In this document: positions 16,092-25,227 of the stretch, in pieces
Position numbering within the stretch: position 1 is the first letter of the stretch
Layout of the letters: the number at the start of each line of letters is the position of its first letter
Assembly (NCBI GenBank): GCA_052274345.1
Contig: DAVZGP010000001.1
Coordinates: 1-64,000 of the forward strand
Reading direction: 5' to 3'
Source: Clostridium_AD sp937920395
GTDB taxonomy: Bacteria > Bacillota > Clostridia > Clostridiales > Clostridiaceae
Length of the DNA: 64,000 bases
Notes under the pieces: model-generated
Told to the model about the DNA's origin: nothing
What the model saw: the letters and a program-made list of their open reading frames with translations, nothing else
The model's database searches: none
Made by a program: the position numbers and the translations under genes

Positions 16092-16855
16092 ATATATTAG
16101 ATAAAATAGTTAAAAACAAAATACACCAAATTGACAATGAAAAAATTGAAAAACCATTAGAAATTTTAATTAATAATAAACACTGGGTAATAAGAGATTT
16201 TGAAAGAGCACTTAATACAAATGGATTGTCTATTATTGCTGAGGTAAAAAAAGCCTCTCCCTCTAAGGGCCTTATTGATGCAAATTTTGATCCTATTAAA
16301 ACTGCTTTAAACTACGAAAAATTCAGTGTTGACGCTATCTCAGTTCTAACTGAAAAAAAGTATTTCTTAGGAGATGATAAAAATATAGGATTAGTTAAAG
16401 AAAATACCTCTATGCCTATATTACGGAAAGATTTTATTATAGATAAATATCAAATATATCAATCTGTTGCCCTTGGTGCTGATGCTATATTACTAATAGC
16501 TGCTGTTCTAAAGGATAAGCTAAAATCTTATTATAAACTTGCAACCTCCTTAGGCCTTCATTGTTTGGTAGAGGTCCATAATAGCTTTGAAATAGAACTT
16601 GCCCTCGAATGTGGCTCAAACATAATAGGCATAAACAATAGAGACTTAAATAACTTCAATGTTGATATTCATACAGCAGAGAAACTTATGAAGTATATAC
16701 CCAAAGGCAAAATTGTTGTATCTGAGAGCGGAATAAGTTCAATTAATGATGTTTTGTATTTAAAATCAATTGGAGCGAGCGCAGTACTTATTGGGGAATC
16801 TTTTATGAAAAATCCCCATAGTGTTGAAACCTTCCTTAAGGCTTGCCATGACTAA
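16088..16855 (+). CDS. trpC: Indole-3-glycerol phosphate synthase
   Basis: A 255-residue TIM-barrel enzyme that closes CdRP to indole-3-glycerol phosphate. Motifs: IAEVKKASPSKG with the catalytic lysine, SVLTEKKYFLG, LRKDFIIDKYQI, CLVEVHN, IGINNRDLNNF and VSESGI, then the phosphate-binding VLIGESFM. It is not fused to TrpF. It overlaps trpD by 4 bases (ATGA) and trpF by 8 bases. Confidence 0.96.
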   Translation: MNILDKIVKNKIHQIDNEKIEKPLEILINNKHWVIRDFERALNTNGLSIIAEVKKASPSKGLIDANFDPIKTALNYEKFSVDAISVLTEKKYFLGDDKNIGLVKENTSMPILRKDFIIDKYQIYQSVALGADAILLIAAVLKDKLKSYYKLATSLGLHCLVEVHNSFEIELALECGSNIIGINNRDLNNFNVDIHTAEKLMKYIPKGKIVVSESGISSINDVLYLKSIGASAVLIGESFMKNPHSVETFLKACHD

Positions 16856-17444
16856 AATTAAAATTTGTGGAATTAGAAGACCGTGCGACATTGATTATAT
16901 TAATGAGCTCCTCCCAGAATACGTCGGATTTGTTTTTGCTAAAAGCAAACATCAGGTAGATAAAAAGCAAGCGTATAAATTAATAAAAAATCTAAGCAAA
17001 AGTGTTCAAAAAGTTGGAGTTTTCGTTAATGAAGATCCATCAGTAGTGCTAGAAATCTCGGAAAAATTACATCTTAATGTTCTCCAATTTCATGGTCATG
17101 AAACACAAGAATATATAGATCAATTTAAAGGTTATGAAATCTGGAAGGCACTTAAAATTAATGATTATGAGAGCATTTCCCAAACAAGCCATTACAATTG
17201 TTCAAAATTTCTTCTAGATAATACCACTTCTGGTTCTGGAGAAAGCTTTAATTGGAACCTTGCATATAAAAAGATTGATGGAAGCACCATTATGCTAGCT
17301 GGTGGATTAACTAGTGAAAATGTTAAACAAGGAATTACAAGGTTAAACCCTTACGGGGTTGATGTATCCAGTGGTGTAGAAATACATGGATTTAAAGATT
17401 ATGAAAAAATGAAAGAATTTATTAAGAAAGTGAGGGATTTATAA
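16848..17444 (+). CDS. trpF: Phosphoribosylanthranilate isomerase
   Basis: A 198-residue TIM-barrel enzyme performing the Amadori rearrangement of PRA to CdRP. The N-terminal MTKIKICGIRRP has the catalytic Cys, and YVGFVFAKSKHQV, VGVFVNEDP, LQFHG, LLDN and LAGGLTSENV follow. The ATG at 16848 is used because it sits 6 nt after AAGG and begins with the family signature; upstream in-frame starts would add nonconserved residues inside trpC. Its stop overlaps the trpB ATG by one base. Confidence 0.95.
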   Translation: MTKIKICGIRRPCDIDYINELLPEYVGFVFAKSKHQVDKKQAYKLIKNLSKSVQKVGVFVNEDPSVVLEISEKLHLNVLQFHGHETQEYIDQFKGYEIWKALKINDYESISQTSHYNCSKFLLDNTTSGSGESFNWNLAYKKIDGSTIMLAGGLTSENVKQGITRLNPYGVDVSSGVEIHGFKDYEKMKEFIKKVRDL

Positions 17445-18619
17445 TGAAAGGTAGATTTGGTAAATTTGGTGGACAATACGCACCAGAAACAGTAATGAGC
17501 GCAGTTATAATACTTGAGGAGGAATATGAAAAAGCTAAAGTCGACCCTGAGTTTATAGAAAAATATAAATATTATCTTAAAAACTACGTTGGTCGCGAAA
17601 CTCCGTTATATTATGCAGAGCATCTTACAAAAAAATTAGGTGGAGCAAAAATATATCTAAAGAGAGAAGATTTAAACCATACCGGAGCTCATAAAATAAA
17701 TAATGCACTAGGACAGATACTACTTGCAATAAGAATGGGTAAAAAAAGAATAATAGCTGAAACTGGAGCAGGTCAACATGGAGTTGCAACTGCAACTGTA
17801 GCTGCGATGTTTGGACTTGAGTGCGAAGTATTTATGGGTGAGGAAGATATACAAAGACAATCACTAAATGTTTTTAAAATGAAAATGCTTGGAGCTAAAG
17901 TTAACTCAGTTACCACAGGCACAGGCACCTTAAAAGATGCCGTTAATGAGGCTATGAAAAATTGGGTCAGTAACGTAGAAGATACTTTTTATGTTATAGG
18001 ATCTACCGTTGGATTACATCCATATCCAACAATGGTTCGTGACTTTCAAAGAGTTATTGGGGATGAGGCAAGACGCCAAATACTAGGCTTTGAGGATAGA
18101 TTACCAGATTACATAATTGCATGCGTTGGTGGTGGAAGTAATGCTATGGGCATATTCTACCCTTTCATTGAAGATAAAGCTGTAAAACTTATAGGGGTTG
18201 AGGCAGCAGGAAAAGGACTAAATACAGATCAACATGCTGCAACTATATCAAAAGGTAATATTGGAATAATTCATGGAATGAAAACTTATGTGCTTCAAGA
18301 TGATGATGGCCAAATAATGCCTGTGTATTCAATTTCTGCTGGTCTTGATTACCCTGGCATAGGTCCTGAACATGCTTATCTACATGACATACATCGAGCT
18401 CAATATGTAAGTGCTACAGACGATGAATCAGTTAATGCTTTTATGCAGCTCACAAGAGTTGAGGGAATAATCCCTGCTATAGAAAGTGCTCATGCAGTTG
18501 CCTATGCTATTAAACTTGCACCAACGCTTTCAAAGGATAAAATTATTATTATTAATCTATCAGGACGTGGCGACAAGGATATAAATACAATCGCACAAAT
18601 AATGGGGGTAAAACTATGA
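17444..18619 (+). CDS. trpB: Tryptophan synthase beta chain
   Basis: A 391-residue PLP enzyme joining indole and serine to make tryptophan. It begins with the characteristic GRFGKFGGQYAPET. The PLP lysine is in HTGAHKINNALGQ, the loop AETGAGQHGVATATVAA is intact, and GGGSNAMG binds the cofactor phosphate. The C-terminal LSGRGDKD is conserved. This is the TrpB1 type that partners with TrpA. It overlaps trpA by 4 bases (ATGA). Confidence 0.98.
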   Translation: MKGRFGKFGGQYAPETVMSAVIILEEEYEKAKVDPEFIEKYKYYLKNYVGRETPLYYAEHLTKKLGGAKIYLKREDLNHTGAHKINNALGQILLAIRMGKKRIIAETGAGQHGVATATVAAMFGLECEVFMGEEDIQRQSLNVFKMKMLGAKVNSVTTGTGTLKDAVNEAMKNWVSNVEDTFYVIGSTVGLHPYPTMVRDFQRVIGDEARRQILGFEDRLPDYIIACVGGGSNAMGIFYPFIEDKAVKLIGVEAAGKGLNTDQHAATISKGNIGIIHGMKTYVLQDDDGQIMPVYSISAGLDYPGIGPEHAYLHDIHRAQYVSATDDESVNAFMQLTRVEGIIPAIESAHAVAYAIKLAPTLSKDKIIIINLSGRGDKDINTIAQIMGVKL

Positions 18620-19407
18620 ATAGAATAGTACAAAAATTCAATTATCTTAAATCAAAAAATGAAAAAGCCTTTATACCTTTTGTAACAGGTGGAGATCCAG
18701 ATTTAGATACCACCTTAGAATTAGTTTTAACTCTTGAAAAAGCCGGTGCTGATATAATAGAGATTGGAGTTCCCTATTCTGATCCTATGGCTGATGGTCC
18801 TGTAATACAGGCCTCCTCCACTAGGTCATTAGCCCATGGAACTAAAATGAAATCTATTATGGACACAGTTTGTCAAATAAGAGAAAAAACGCAAATTCCA
18901 CTAGTCTATCTACTTTATTATAATTCAATATTTAAATATGGTGATGTTGCGTTTTTTAAGAAATGCAAGGAAGTTGGTATTGATGGTTTAATAATTCCTG
19001 ATCTCCCACTTGAGGAGAGAGCTCAAGCAATAGAAATCGCAGATAAATATGATATATGCATAATACCAATGGTAGCTCCAACATCGAAATCAAGAATTAA
19101 AGCTATAACTAATCTTGGAAAGGGTTTTGTATATTGTGTTTCTGTAAATGGAGTAACAGGAACAATACAAAAACTTAATACAGACATTAAAGAGTATATG
19201 GATTTAATCTCTGCATACACTGATATGCCTAAAGGCCTTGGTTTTGGAATATCAAATGCTGAAATGGCAAAAGCATATGCCCCTTATTGTGAGGCCATCA
19301 TTGTTGGAAGTGCAATAATAAAATTAGTGGCTCAGGGTGGAACGCAAGATAAACTATTAAAGAGAGTATACGATTTTGCACTAGGTATAAAAAGTGCAAT
19401 TAATTAA
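18616..19407 (+). CDS. trpA: Tryptophan synthase alpha chain
   Basis: A 263-residue TIM-barrel subunit that cleaves indole-3-glycerol phosphate to indole. The catalytic Glu is in IIEIGVPYSDPMADGP and the catalytic Asp in GIDGLIIPDLPLEE. Phosphate-binding GFGIS and IVGSAIIK complete the fold. It is the last trp gene; a long hairpin follows at 19457-19500 before the convergent DUF362 gene. Confidence 0.97.
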   Translation: MNRIVQKFNYLKSKNEKAFIPFVTGGDPDLDTTLELVLTLEKAGADIIEIGVPYSDPMADGPVIQASSTRSLAHGTKMKSIMDTVCQIREKTQIPLVYLLYYNSIFKYGDVAFFKKCKEVGIDGLIIPDLPLEERAQAIEIADKYDICIIPMVAPTSKSRIKAITNLGKGFVYCVSVNGVTGTIQKLNTDIKEYMDLISAYTDMPKGLGFGISNAEMAKAYAPYCEAIIVGSAIIKLVAQGGTQDKLLKRVYDFALGIKSAIN

Positions 19408-19456
19408 TTGATTTATGAAAATATGATAATATATTATACAATAGGATATACAAATA

Positions 19457-19500
19457 AGAAGAAAGGCAGCAATTAACACTTTAATTAATGCTTTTCTTCT
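19457..19500. terminator. Hairpin between trpA and the convergent DUF362 gene
   Basis: AGAAGAAA (19457-19464) pairs with TTTCTTCT (19493-19500), continued inward by GCA/TGC and AATTAA/TTAATT with small bulges. There is no clean T-run on the plus strand, so it may rather protect or weakly terminate both transcripts. Confidence 0.6.
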
Positions 19501-19527
19501 CTAAGTATATTGCTTAAAAAAAATTAA

Positions 19528-20685
19528 TTATTTTAATCCCAAAAGTTTACCTAATGTCTTATACTTTGTTTCTATTGCACCACGAGGACAAAGTTCCTGG
19601 CAACAGAAACACCTTATACATTTACTGTAATCCCATTTTGGAATTACTTTATTTCCTTTTTTAATAAATGATATAACTTTAGGCCTTTGTGGACAAACTT
19701 CATCACATCTTCTGCAACCAATGCATTTCGCCTCTACTACAACTGGATTTGGTGCAACCATTGAAGTTAAAAAATGAGTTACTGAAGGATTTACAAAATA
19801 AAAACTGCCCCCTTTTCTTGATAACTTAAAGTCTTTACATTTCATTGACTCTATTTTTTCACCAAGTACCACTATATCTTCTGGTAACACAGCTCCCCAC
19901 TTTGAATCGAATGCTTCTTTTAAAAACGGAAGTTTTAAAACATCATTATAACCAATTAATCTTACTGCAACTGAATCTACTGCTGTTAAACATTGTCCCA
20001 TAATTATAGTATCCATTTTTTTAGAATTTCCGCTTTTAGGACCATTTCCCTCCATTGCAATTATTCCATCAAGAATTGCAAAACTAGTGTTAACCAATGA
20101 ATTAACATCCAGTAGCATTTTACTGAAATTATTAGCATCTGGCATTCTTGTGTGCCATATCGCCTTTTGAGTGCCCGGAATACAACCAAATTGATTTTTA
20201 ACTGCTCCAGTATAATACGCCATAGCATGAGTTTTTAACTTTGGAAGTGTAATCACTACATCTGCCTCATAAGGTGCCCTAGCAATATTCCATGATTTAC
20301 ATAATAAAGAATTTTCAAGTGTTACATGAATATCGTCTTTAAAATCATCAAAAACGACTCCATATCTATTAGCAACCTCCATCAATCCTGATTTTTCTGC
20401 TGCTTTTCTTGAATCTCCAAACCCAGGAGAATCTCCGAATGTAATGTTTTCGCTATATTCTTTAACTATTCTAACTACAGCTTCAAAAACTGCATAATGA
20501 GTTATAACGGGTGACCCTTTTGGCTCTATACTAAGAAAATTAGGTTTTAATAAAACTTTACTGTTTTTAGGTATAAGTTTTCTTAAAAAAGAGTCTCCCC
20601 CAAGAAGTTCAAAACCTTCTCTTAATGTTTTTTCTATCAATTCTACATCATAATCTGTACATTTTAAAAGTGCAACACTTTCCAT
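19528..20685 (-). CDS. DUF362 protein with two C-terminal [4Fe-4S] ferredoxin motifs
   Basis: A 385-residue protein. Residues 1 to about 300 are a DUF362 domain (LLKPNFL, VITHYAVFEAV, FGDSPGFGD, LPKLKTH, GAVKNQFGCIPG, DGIIAMEGNGP). The C terminus holds two ferredoxin clusters, CIGCRRCDEVCP and CIRCFCCQELCP, each with C-x2-C-x2-C-x3-C. The family is common in anaerobes; its biochemical role is not established, though redox or metal-centre functions are assumed. AAGGAG lies 8 nt before the start. The gene follows the ArsR regulator by 31 bases and is probably controlled by it. Confidence 0.88.
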   Translation of the reverse strand: MESVALLKCTDYDVELIEKTLREGFELLGGDSFLRKLIPKNSKVLLKPNFLSIEPKGSPVITHYAVFEAVVRIVKEYSENITFGDSPGFGDSRKAAEKSGLMEVANRYGVVFDDFKDDIHVTLENSLLCKSWNIARAPYEADVVITLPKLKTHAMAYYTGAVKNQFGCIPGTQKAIWHTRMPDANNFSKMLLDVNSLVNTSFAILDGIIAMEGNGPKSGNSKKMDTIIMGQCLTAVDSVAVRLIGYNDVLKLPFLKEAFDSKWGAVLPEDIVVLGEKIESMKCKDFKLSRKGGSFYFVNPSVTHFLTSMVAPNPVVVEAKCIGCRRCDEVCPQRPKVISFIKKGNKVIPKWDYSKCIRCFCCQELCPRGAIETKYKTLGKLLGLK

Positions 20686-20716
20686 AATAACTACTCCTTT
20701 ATTATTTAATTAAATC

Positions 20717-21004
20717 CTACAAACTTAAAATCTTGCATACTTGTGTAACTAATTGCTTATTTACCCTACATATTAAAAACTTTCCTTTTTTCTCAGTGGT
20801 AATTAGTTCTGCATTAACCAATTCTTTGATATGATGTGAAATTGTCGGAGCACCAATATTTAAACAGGAAGAGATATCTGAAACCCAACATTTTCCTCCA
20901 GCCTCGAAACCAGATTCGTGAGCCTGAGCAATTTTTAAATATAACTCTAATCTATTTTCATTTGAAAGTGCTTTAAATATTTTCGCCAGCTTTTTTGCAT
21001 CCAC
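20717..21004 (-). CDS. ArsR-family winged-helix transcriptional regulator
   Basis: A 95-residue regulator with the ArsR winged-helix fold. ALSNENRLELYLKI forms the first helices; VSDISSCLNIGAPTISHHIKELVNAELI is the helix-turn-helix, and the wing reads TTEKKGKFLICRVN. No ELCVC metal-binding motif is present; the cysteines C39 and C46 are the only obvious candidates for metal or thiol sensing. Translation starts at GTG (AAGAGGG 8 nt upstream). It is first in a two-gene unit with the DUF362 ferredoxin protein. Confidence 0.88.
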   Translation of the reverse strand: MDAKKLAKIFKALSNENRLELYLKIAQAHESGFEAGGKCWVSDISSCLNIGAPTISHHIKELVNAELITTEKKGKFLICRVNKQLVTQVCKILSL

Positions 21005-21095
21005 TTTTGTACCCTCTTCCTGACAGTATTAATATTTGATAACCATCGAATTGATTTTAACTTATATTAAAGATCATGTCAATTTTAAATTATAC

Positions 21096-21125
21096 AAAAA
21101 AAGTATCTATAGTAAGACACTTTTT
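21096..21125 (-). terminator. Terminator of the GNAT gene
   Basis: AAAAAGTATCT (21098-21108) and AGACACTTTTT (21115-21125) form an 11-bp stem with one G-U pair and a 6-base loop, followed by T on the minus strand. Confidence 0.85.
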
Positions 21126-21155
21126 CAAGTATCCTTCCTATAGGTACCATTATAA

Positions 21156-22046
21156 TCATCTATTCACTTCTTCATCAATAGATTTTAGTTTTTGCCATGT
21201 GTAAAATTCTTTTTTAATCATAAAGCCTAGCGAACTATATAGGTTAAATGCAGCAATATTATCAGAATCCACCCGAAGTGAGACTTTAGAAAAATTATTA
21301 TCCATCGCTATATTTAACAAATACCGTAAAAGTACTTTTGCATAACCAAAATTTCTATAATTTCCTATTATTCCAAAATTAACTATTATTGCCGATTTCT
21401 CTTCAATTATAATCTGCCCATAACCAATGGTTTTATTATTACATTTAATAAATATCGCACCTTTATCAAAATAATATTCTTGTATTTCATCGTAATATAT
21501 ATCTTCTATATTTATTGGTATTCTGTCATCATTTTTAAATATCTCATTTTGTAATAAACAACGTAATTTTTCATCTGTATTCCTTTTTACTATAGAAAAA
21601 GTAATCTCCCTGGGAATAAAGGTATTAAAATATTCAAAACACGGCTTTTCGAGTTCTCGAAATCCTTTAGTCCTATTAAATCCTAATTCACTTAAAATAT
21701 CAACATTTACTTTGTTATCTTCGCATTCATAGGTTATTAAACTATTATTTACAACTGAGCCAATTAAATTCTTATAAAAGTAAATTAAATTTCTATTTTC
21801 TATCACATTCATTGAATTTATGCAACTTTGGTATTTATTTTGCTTCTCAACCCATATATATCCGATATAATTATTATCTTCCACCAGTAAATTTACATTT
21901 TTTCTCATGAATAATTTTTGAATAATATTACTATTATCATACAGATCAAAAAAATCTTTATTTGATAAACTAAAGTTAGTGTTAAATTTATTAATTTCAC
22001 GAAAGTTATCAATGTTTTTTAAAGTTAGACCTATTGATTTATACAT
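21156..22046 (-). CDS. GNAT-family N-acetyltransferase with a degenerate N-terminal half
   Basis: A 296-residue protein. The C-terminal half (about 150-285) is a GNAT acetyl-CoA-dependent transferase domain: IIVNFGIIGNYRNFGYAKVLL is the acetyl-CoA loop (R/Q-x2-G-x-A type, here NFGYA), and LRVDSDNIAAFNLYSSLGF is motif B. The N-terminal half (about 1-140) has a similar alternation of strands and helices and may be a second, degenerate GNAT-like unit, but no cofactor loop is visible. The substrate is unknown. GGAG lies before the ATG. It stands alone between terminators. Confidence 0.8.
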   Translation of the reverse strand: MYKSIGLTLKNIDNFREINKFNTNFSLSNKDFFDLYDNSNIIQKLFMRKNVNLLVEDNNYIGYIWVEKQNKYQSCINSMNVIENRNLIYFYKNLIGSVVNNSLITYECEDNKVNVDILSELGFNRTKGFRELEKPCFEYFNTFIPREITFSIVKRNTDEKLRCLLQNEIFKNDDRIPINIEDIYYDEIQEYYFDKGAIFIKCNNKTIGYGQIIIEEKSAIIVNFGIIGNYRNFGYAKVLLRYLLNIAMDNNFSKVSLRVDSDNIAAFNLYSSLGFMIKKEFYTWQKLKSIDEEVNR

Positions 22047-22237
22047 TCAGCTTTACTCCATTAATTTTTATTTTTAAATGAATTTTTATTTTTATCTCCC
22101 TACATTAGTACTATTAAATTATATTATTCTTTCTTATTTAGTATTCTTTAATTTCTGAAAATAGATGTAAAATCTCTAATACATTTATATATAACTTATT
22201 TAGACTTCATTAATACACTAGTTGTTAAATATCATAA

Positions 22238-22274
22238 AGAAACGTGTATGCATAATTTTATGCTACACGTTTCT
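22238..22274 (-). terminator. Terminator of ispH
   Basis: AGAAACGTGT (22238-22247) pairs perfectly with ACACGTTTCT (22265-22274), and an inner GCATA/TATGC stem extends it. It starts just after the ispH stop; the following T-run on the minus strand is short. Confidence 0.85.
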
Positions 22275-22275
22275 T

Positions 22276-23115
22276 CTAATTCATTTTTAAGATAGCTTCT
22301 TTAATAATCCAGTCTGGAGTTGATGCCCCAGCTGTTACCCCTATTTGCTTAATGTTTTTATCCTTTAGAAATTCATCTGATATATCTAGTAAGTTTTCTA
22401 CATGAATTGTATTTTCACAATTTTTTTTACATATTTCATAAAGCTTTGTAGTATTTGAACTATTAAATCCACCGATAACGACCATAGCATCAACCTTCTT
22501 CGAAATTTCTTCTGCAGATTTTTGACGCACTTCTGTTGCACTACAAATAGTATTAAATGCAACTATTTCCTTACTCATTTTTATAATTTTAGTTAATACA
22601 TGTTCCCAAGTAACTTGTCTTTCAGTTGTCTGAGCTACCACGCATACTTTATTTTCGGTAATACCAACATCTACACCTCTTTTAAGTATTAATGCGCAGT
22701 CGTTACACCACCCGTTAATTCCAATAACTTCAGGATGATTTTTGTCTCCTACAATAATTATATGATATCCTAAGTCATAATATTTTTTTACCTTTTTATG
22801 AATATTTTCTACATAAGGACACGTCGCATCTACTATATTAAGATTAGTTTTCCTTAAAATATTTAATGTTTTTTCAGATACCCCATGTGATCTTATAATA
22901 ATCGTGTCATTTTCTTTCAAACTTGTTATGTCTTCAAGTTCTATTGGATATATTAAATTTTCTTTTAAAAAATTTACAACATCATTATTGTGTATAAGTG
23001 GTCCAAGTGTGTATATTTTTTTATTGTTTTTTCCCTTTATTTCTAAAGCCTTATCTACTGCACGTTTAACTCCGAAACAAAAGCCAGCTGAATCTGCAAG
23101 TATTATTTTTTTCAT
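22276..23115 (-). CDS. ispH: 4-hydroxy-3-methylbut-2-enyl diphosphate reductase
   Basis: A 279-residue iron-sulfur enzyme, the last step of the MEP pathway, making IPP and DMAPP. Three conserved cluster cysteines are seen: C13 in GFCFGVKRAV, one in DATCPYVENIHK and one in NTICSATEVRQ. IVGDKNHPEVIGI, TQTTERQ-like AQTTERQ and TAGASTPDWIIKE are present. It is the plain form; in many clostridia this protein is fused to S1 domains, here it is not. It follows cmk with 47 bases between. Confidence 0.96.
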   Translation of the reverse strand: MKKIILADSAGFCFGVKRAVDKALEIKGKNNKKIYTLGPLIHNNDVVNFLKENLIYPIELEDITSLKENDTIIIRSHGVSEKTLNILRKTNLNIVDATCPYVENIHKKVKKYYDLGYHIIIVGDKNHPEVIGINGWCNDCALILKRGVDVGITENKVCVVAQTTERQVTWEHVLTKIIKMSKEIVAFNTICSATEVRQKSAEEISKKVDAMVVIGGFNSSNTTKLYEICKKNCENTIHVENLLDISDEFLKDKNIKQIGVTAGASTPDWIIKEAILKMN

Positions 23116-23162
23116 TTTTTCACCCCAACAGATAAATTATTTTATAAATTTTGGACTGATTT

Positions 23163-23816
23163 TTAAATATTTGAATTAATATAAGATACTATTTCATTTA
23201 CCACTCCATCAATATCTAAATCCGAAGAATCTATTTCTATCGCATCTTTAGCTTTTGTAAGTGGGTTAATCTCTCTGTGGGTATCAATAAAGTCTCTTTT
23301 AATAATATCTTTTAAAATAGTATTATAATCAACTTCTATACCTTTTGCCATTAATTCTTCATATCTTCTTTTTGCTCTTTCTTCACTACTAGCAGTTAAA
23401 TAAAATTTAAAAGGTGCCTCTTTTAATACAACTGTACCTATATCTCGCCCATCCATAATAACATTAAATTTCTTTGCTATGTCCTTTTGAAGCTTAACAA
23501 GAATTTCTCTAATTTCAGGAACAGCTGCATACTTTGAGACATTATTACTTATATTAGGCATATTTATCATATTGGTTAAATCCTCATTGTTAACATATAA
23601 ATGATCTTCTACAAAATGCATTTCTAAAGATCCCACTAATTTCACTAAATCGTGAACATTATCTTCTGAAATATTTGCATCCATAGCTTTTAATGTAACT
23701 GCCCTATACATTGCACCTGTATTAATATACATTAGATTGAATTTTTTACCTATCGTCTTGGCTATTGTACTTTTACCTGCACCTGCAGGTCCATCTATAG
23801 CAATAGAAATTTCCAT
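23163..23816 (-). CDS. cmk: Cytidylate kinase
   Basis: A 217-residue nucleoside monophosphate kinase that phosphorylates CMP and dCMP. P-loop GPAGAGKST at 9-17, then MYINTGAMYRAVTLKA, the CMP-binding MDGRDIGTVVLKEA, and the lid SSEERAKRRYEELMAKG. The GAGGGTG binding site is 8 nt from the ATG. It lies between the BaiN-like flavoprotein and ispH in a probable operon, an order usual in clostridia. Confidence 0.96.
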   Translation of the reverse strand: MEISIAIDGPAGAGKSTIAKTIGKKFNLMYINTGAMYRAVTLKAMDANISEDNVHDLVKLVGSLEMHFVEDHLYVNNEDLTNMINMPNISNNVSKYAAVPEIREILVKLQKDIAKKFNVIMDGRDIGTVVLKEAPFKFYLTASSEERAKRRYEELMAKGIEVDYNTILKDIIKRDFIDTHREINPLTKAKDAIEIDSSDLDIDGVVNEIVSYINSNI

Positions 23817-23859
23817 TGTAATTCACCCTCCATCAATCAAAACATTACTTTAAGTATAA

Positions 23860-25086
23860 TTAGTCTACTCCTACACTATTTCCAGCTAGATATCCTGTAG
23901 ATAATGCTATTTGAAGATTATACCCTCCGGTATATGCATCTACATCAATCATTTCCCCTGCAAAATAGAGATTATCTACTACTTTTGATTTCATTGTAGA
24001 CGAATCTATTTGCAAAGTGTCTACCCCTCCACTAGTTATAATTGCTTCGTCAATTGGGCGAAGCCTTTTTATAGTAAGCGGTAATTTTTGAAGTAAATTA
24101 ACTAAATTTTTTCTTTCCTCTTTAGTAACAGAATTCACCTTTTTATTTTCATCAATATTAGATAATTGAATAATTGTATTAATAAGTTTGCTAGGAAGTA
24201 AATCAGTTAATGAGTTTTTAAAATCTTTATTTGCGTATTTCAAAAAATCACTTTGAATTCGTTTATCAAGTTGAATTTCACTCAAAGCTGGTTTTAAATT
24301 AATAAAAGCTTTTAATTTTTCTCCTTCTTTTACATAACAACTTCCGCTTAGGACTATAGGTCCTGAAATTCCATAATGAGTAAAAATCATTTCTCCAAAC
24401 TCTTTATAAATGCTCTTATTCTTACTATTTGTAATATTAAGTTCTACGTTTTTTAGAGAAAGTCCCTGTAAATCCTTAATCCATTCCTCCTCAAGCTCAA
24501 TTGGTACAAGTGATGCTTTAGGTTTAATTATATTATGTCCTAAAACCTTAGCATAAGTTAATCCTTCACCTGATGAACCAGTTTGTGGGTACGATAACCC
24601 ACCAGTACATAATATAATATAATCTCCATATACATTGTTTCCAGAAGCTAGTTCGACGCCAATAACTTTCTGATTATCTCGAATTATTTTTTTTACTTTT
24701 GAATTTAATAATACTTCAACCTTTTTGTTTTTCAATGAAATATCAAAAGCTTTTATAATATCTGAAGATTTATCTGACTCTGGAAATACTCTATCCCCTC
24801 TTTCTACTTTAAGATTAACTCCTAGTTCTTTAAAAAAGTTCATAGTATCTTCATTTGTAAATGAATATAAAGAACTATATAAAAAGTTAGGATTACATGG
24901 TATATTTTCAAAAAAGTCACCAATATCCTTAGCATTTGTGATATTGCATCTACCCTTACCTGTTATATAAAGTTTTCTTCCTAATCTTTCATTTTTTTCA
25001 ATGAGAACCACCTCATGTTTTGATGAAGCCGTAACAGCTGCCATCATACCTGCTGGTCCGCCTCCAATAATAATTACTTTTGCCAC
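23860..25086 (-). CDS. HI0933/BaiN-family flavoprotein (NAD(P)/FAD-dependent oxidoreductase)
   Basis: A 408-residue FAD protein. The Rossmann motif VIIIGGGPAGMMAA lies at 4-17, and the family signature GRKLYITGKGRCNITNAK follows at about 36-53. C-terminal motifs include TSGGVDTLQID and LYFAGEMIDVDAYTGGYNLQIALSTG. Family members include BaiN, proposed in bile acid dehydroxylation, but most have no proven role and the housekeeping location beside cmk and ispH argues against a bile-specific one. The start is GTG, 7 nt after GGGGAG. Confidence 0.88.
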   Translation of the reverse strand: MAKVIIIGGGPAGMMAAVTASSKHEVVLIEKNERLGRKLYITGKGRCNITNAKDIGDFFENIPCNPNFLYSSLYSFTNEDTMNFFKELGVNLKVERGDRVFPESDKSSDIIKAFDISLKNKKVEVLLNSKVKKIIRDNQKVIGVELASGNNVYGDYIILCTGGLSYPQTGSSGEGLTYAKVLGHNIIKPKASLVPIELEEEWIKDLQGLSLKNVELNITNSKNKSIYKEFGEMIFTHYGISGPIVLSGSCYVKEGEKLKAFINLKPALSEIQLDKRIQSDFLKYANKDFKNSLTDLLPSKLINTIIQLSNIDENKKVNSVTKEERKNLVNLLQKLPLTIKRLRPIDEAIITSGGVDTLQIDSSTMKSKVVDNLYFAGEMIDVDAYTGGYNLQIALSTGYLAGNSVGVD

Positions 25087-25170
25087 ACAATCACTCCCCT
25101 ATAATATTTACAGTTATAATTCATTATAATACATTCAAACTCATTTTCTGTATATGTAAAACACAACCTC

Positions 25171-25200
25171 AAAAGAGAATCCCAATGAAAGGATTCTCTT
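25171..25200 (-). terminator. Terminator of the RpiR regulator gene
   Basis: AAGAGAATCC (25173-25182) pairs with GGATTCTCTT (25191-25200) with an 8-base loop, followed by TTTT on the minus strand. Confidence 0.9.
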
Positions 25201-25227
25201 CAAACCGATTGATTAAGAATTTATCTT

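Noticed and set aside
23860..25086. Bile acid pathway enzyme BaiN
   Set aside because: The family match is general (HI0933) and the neighbours are housekeeping genes; no other bai-type genes are present.
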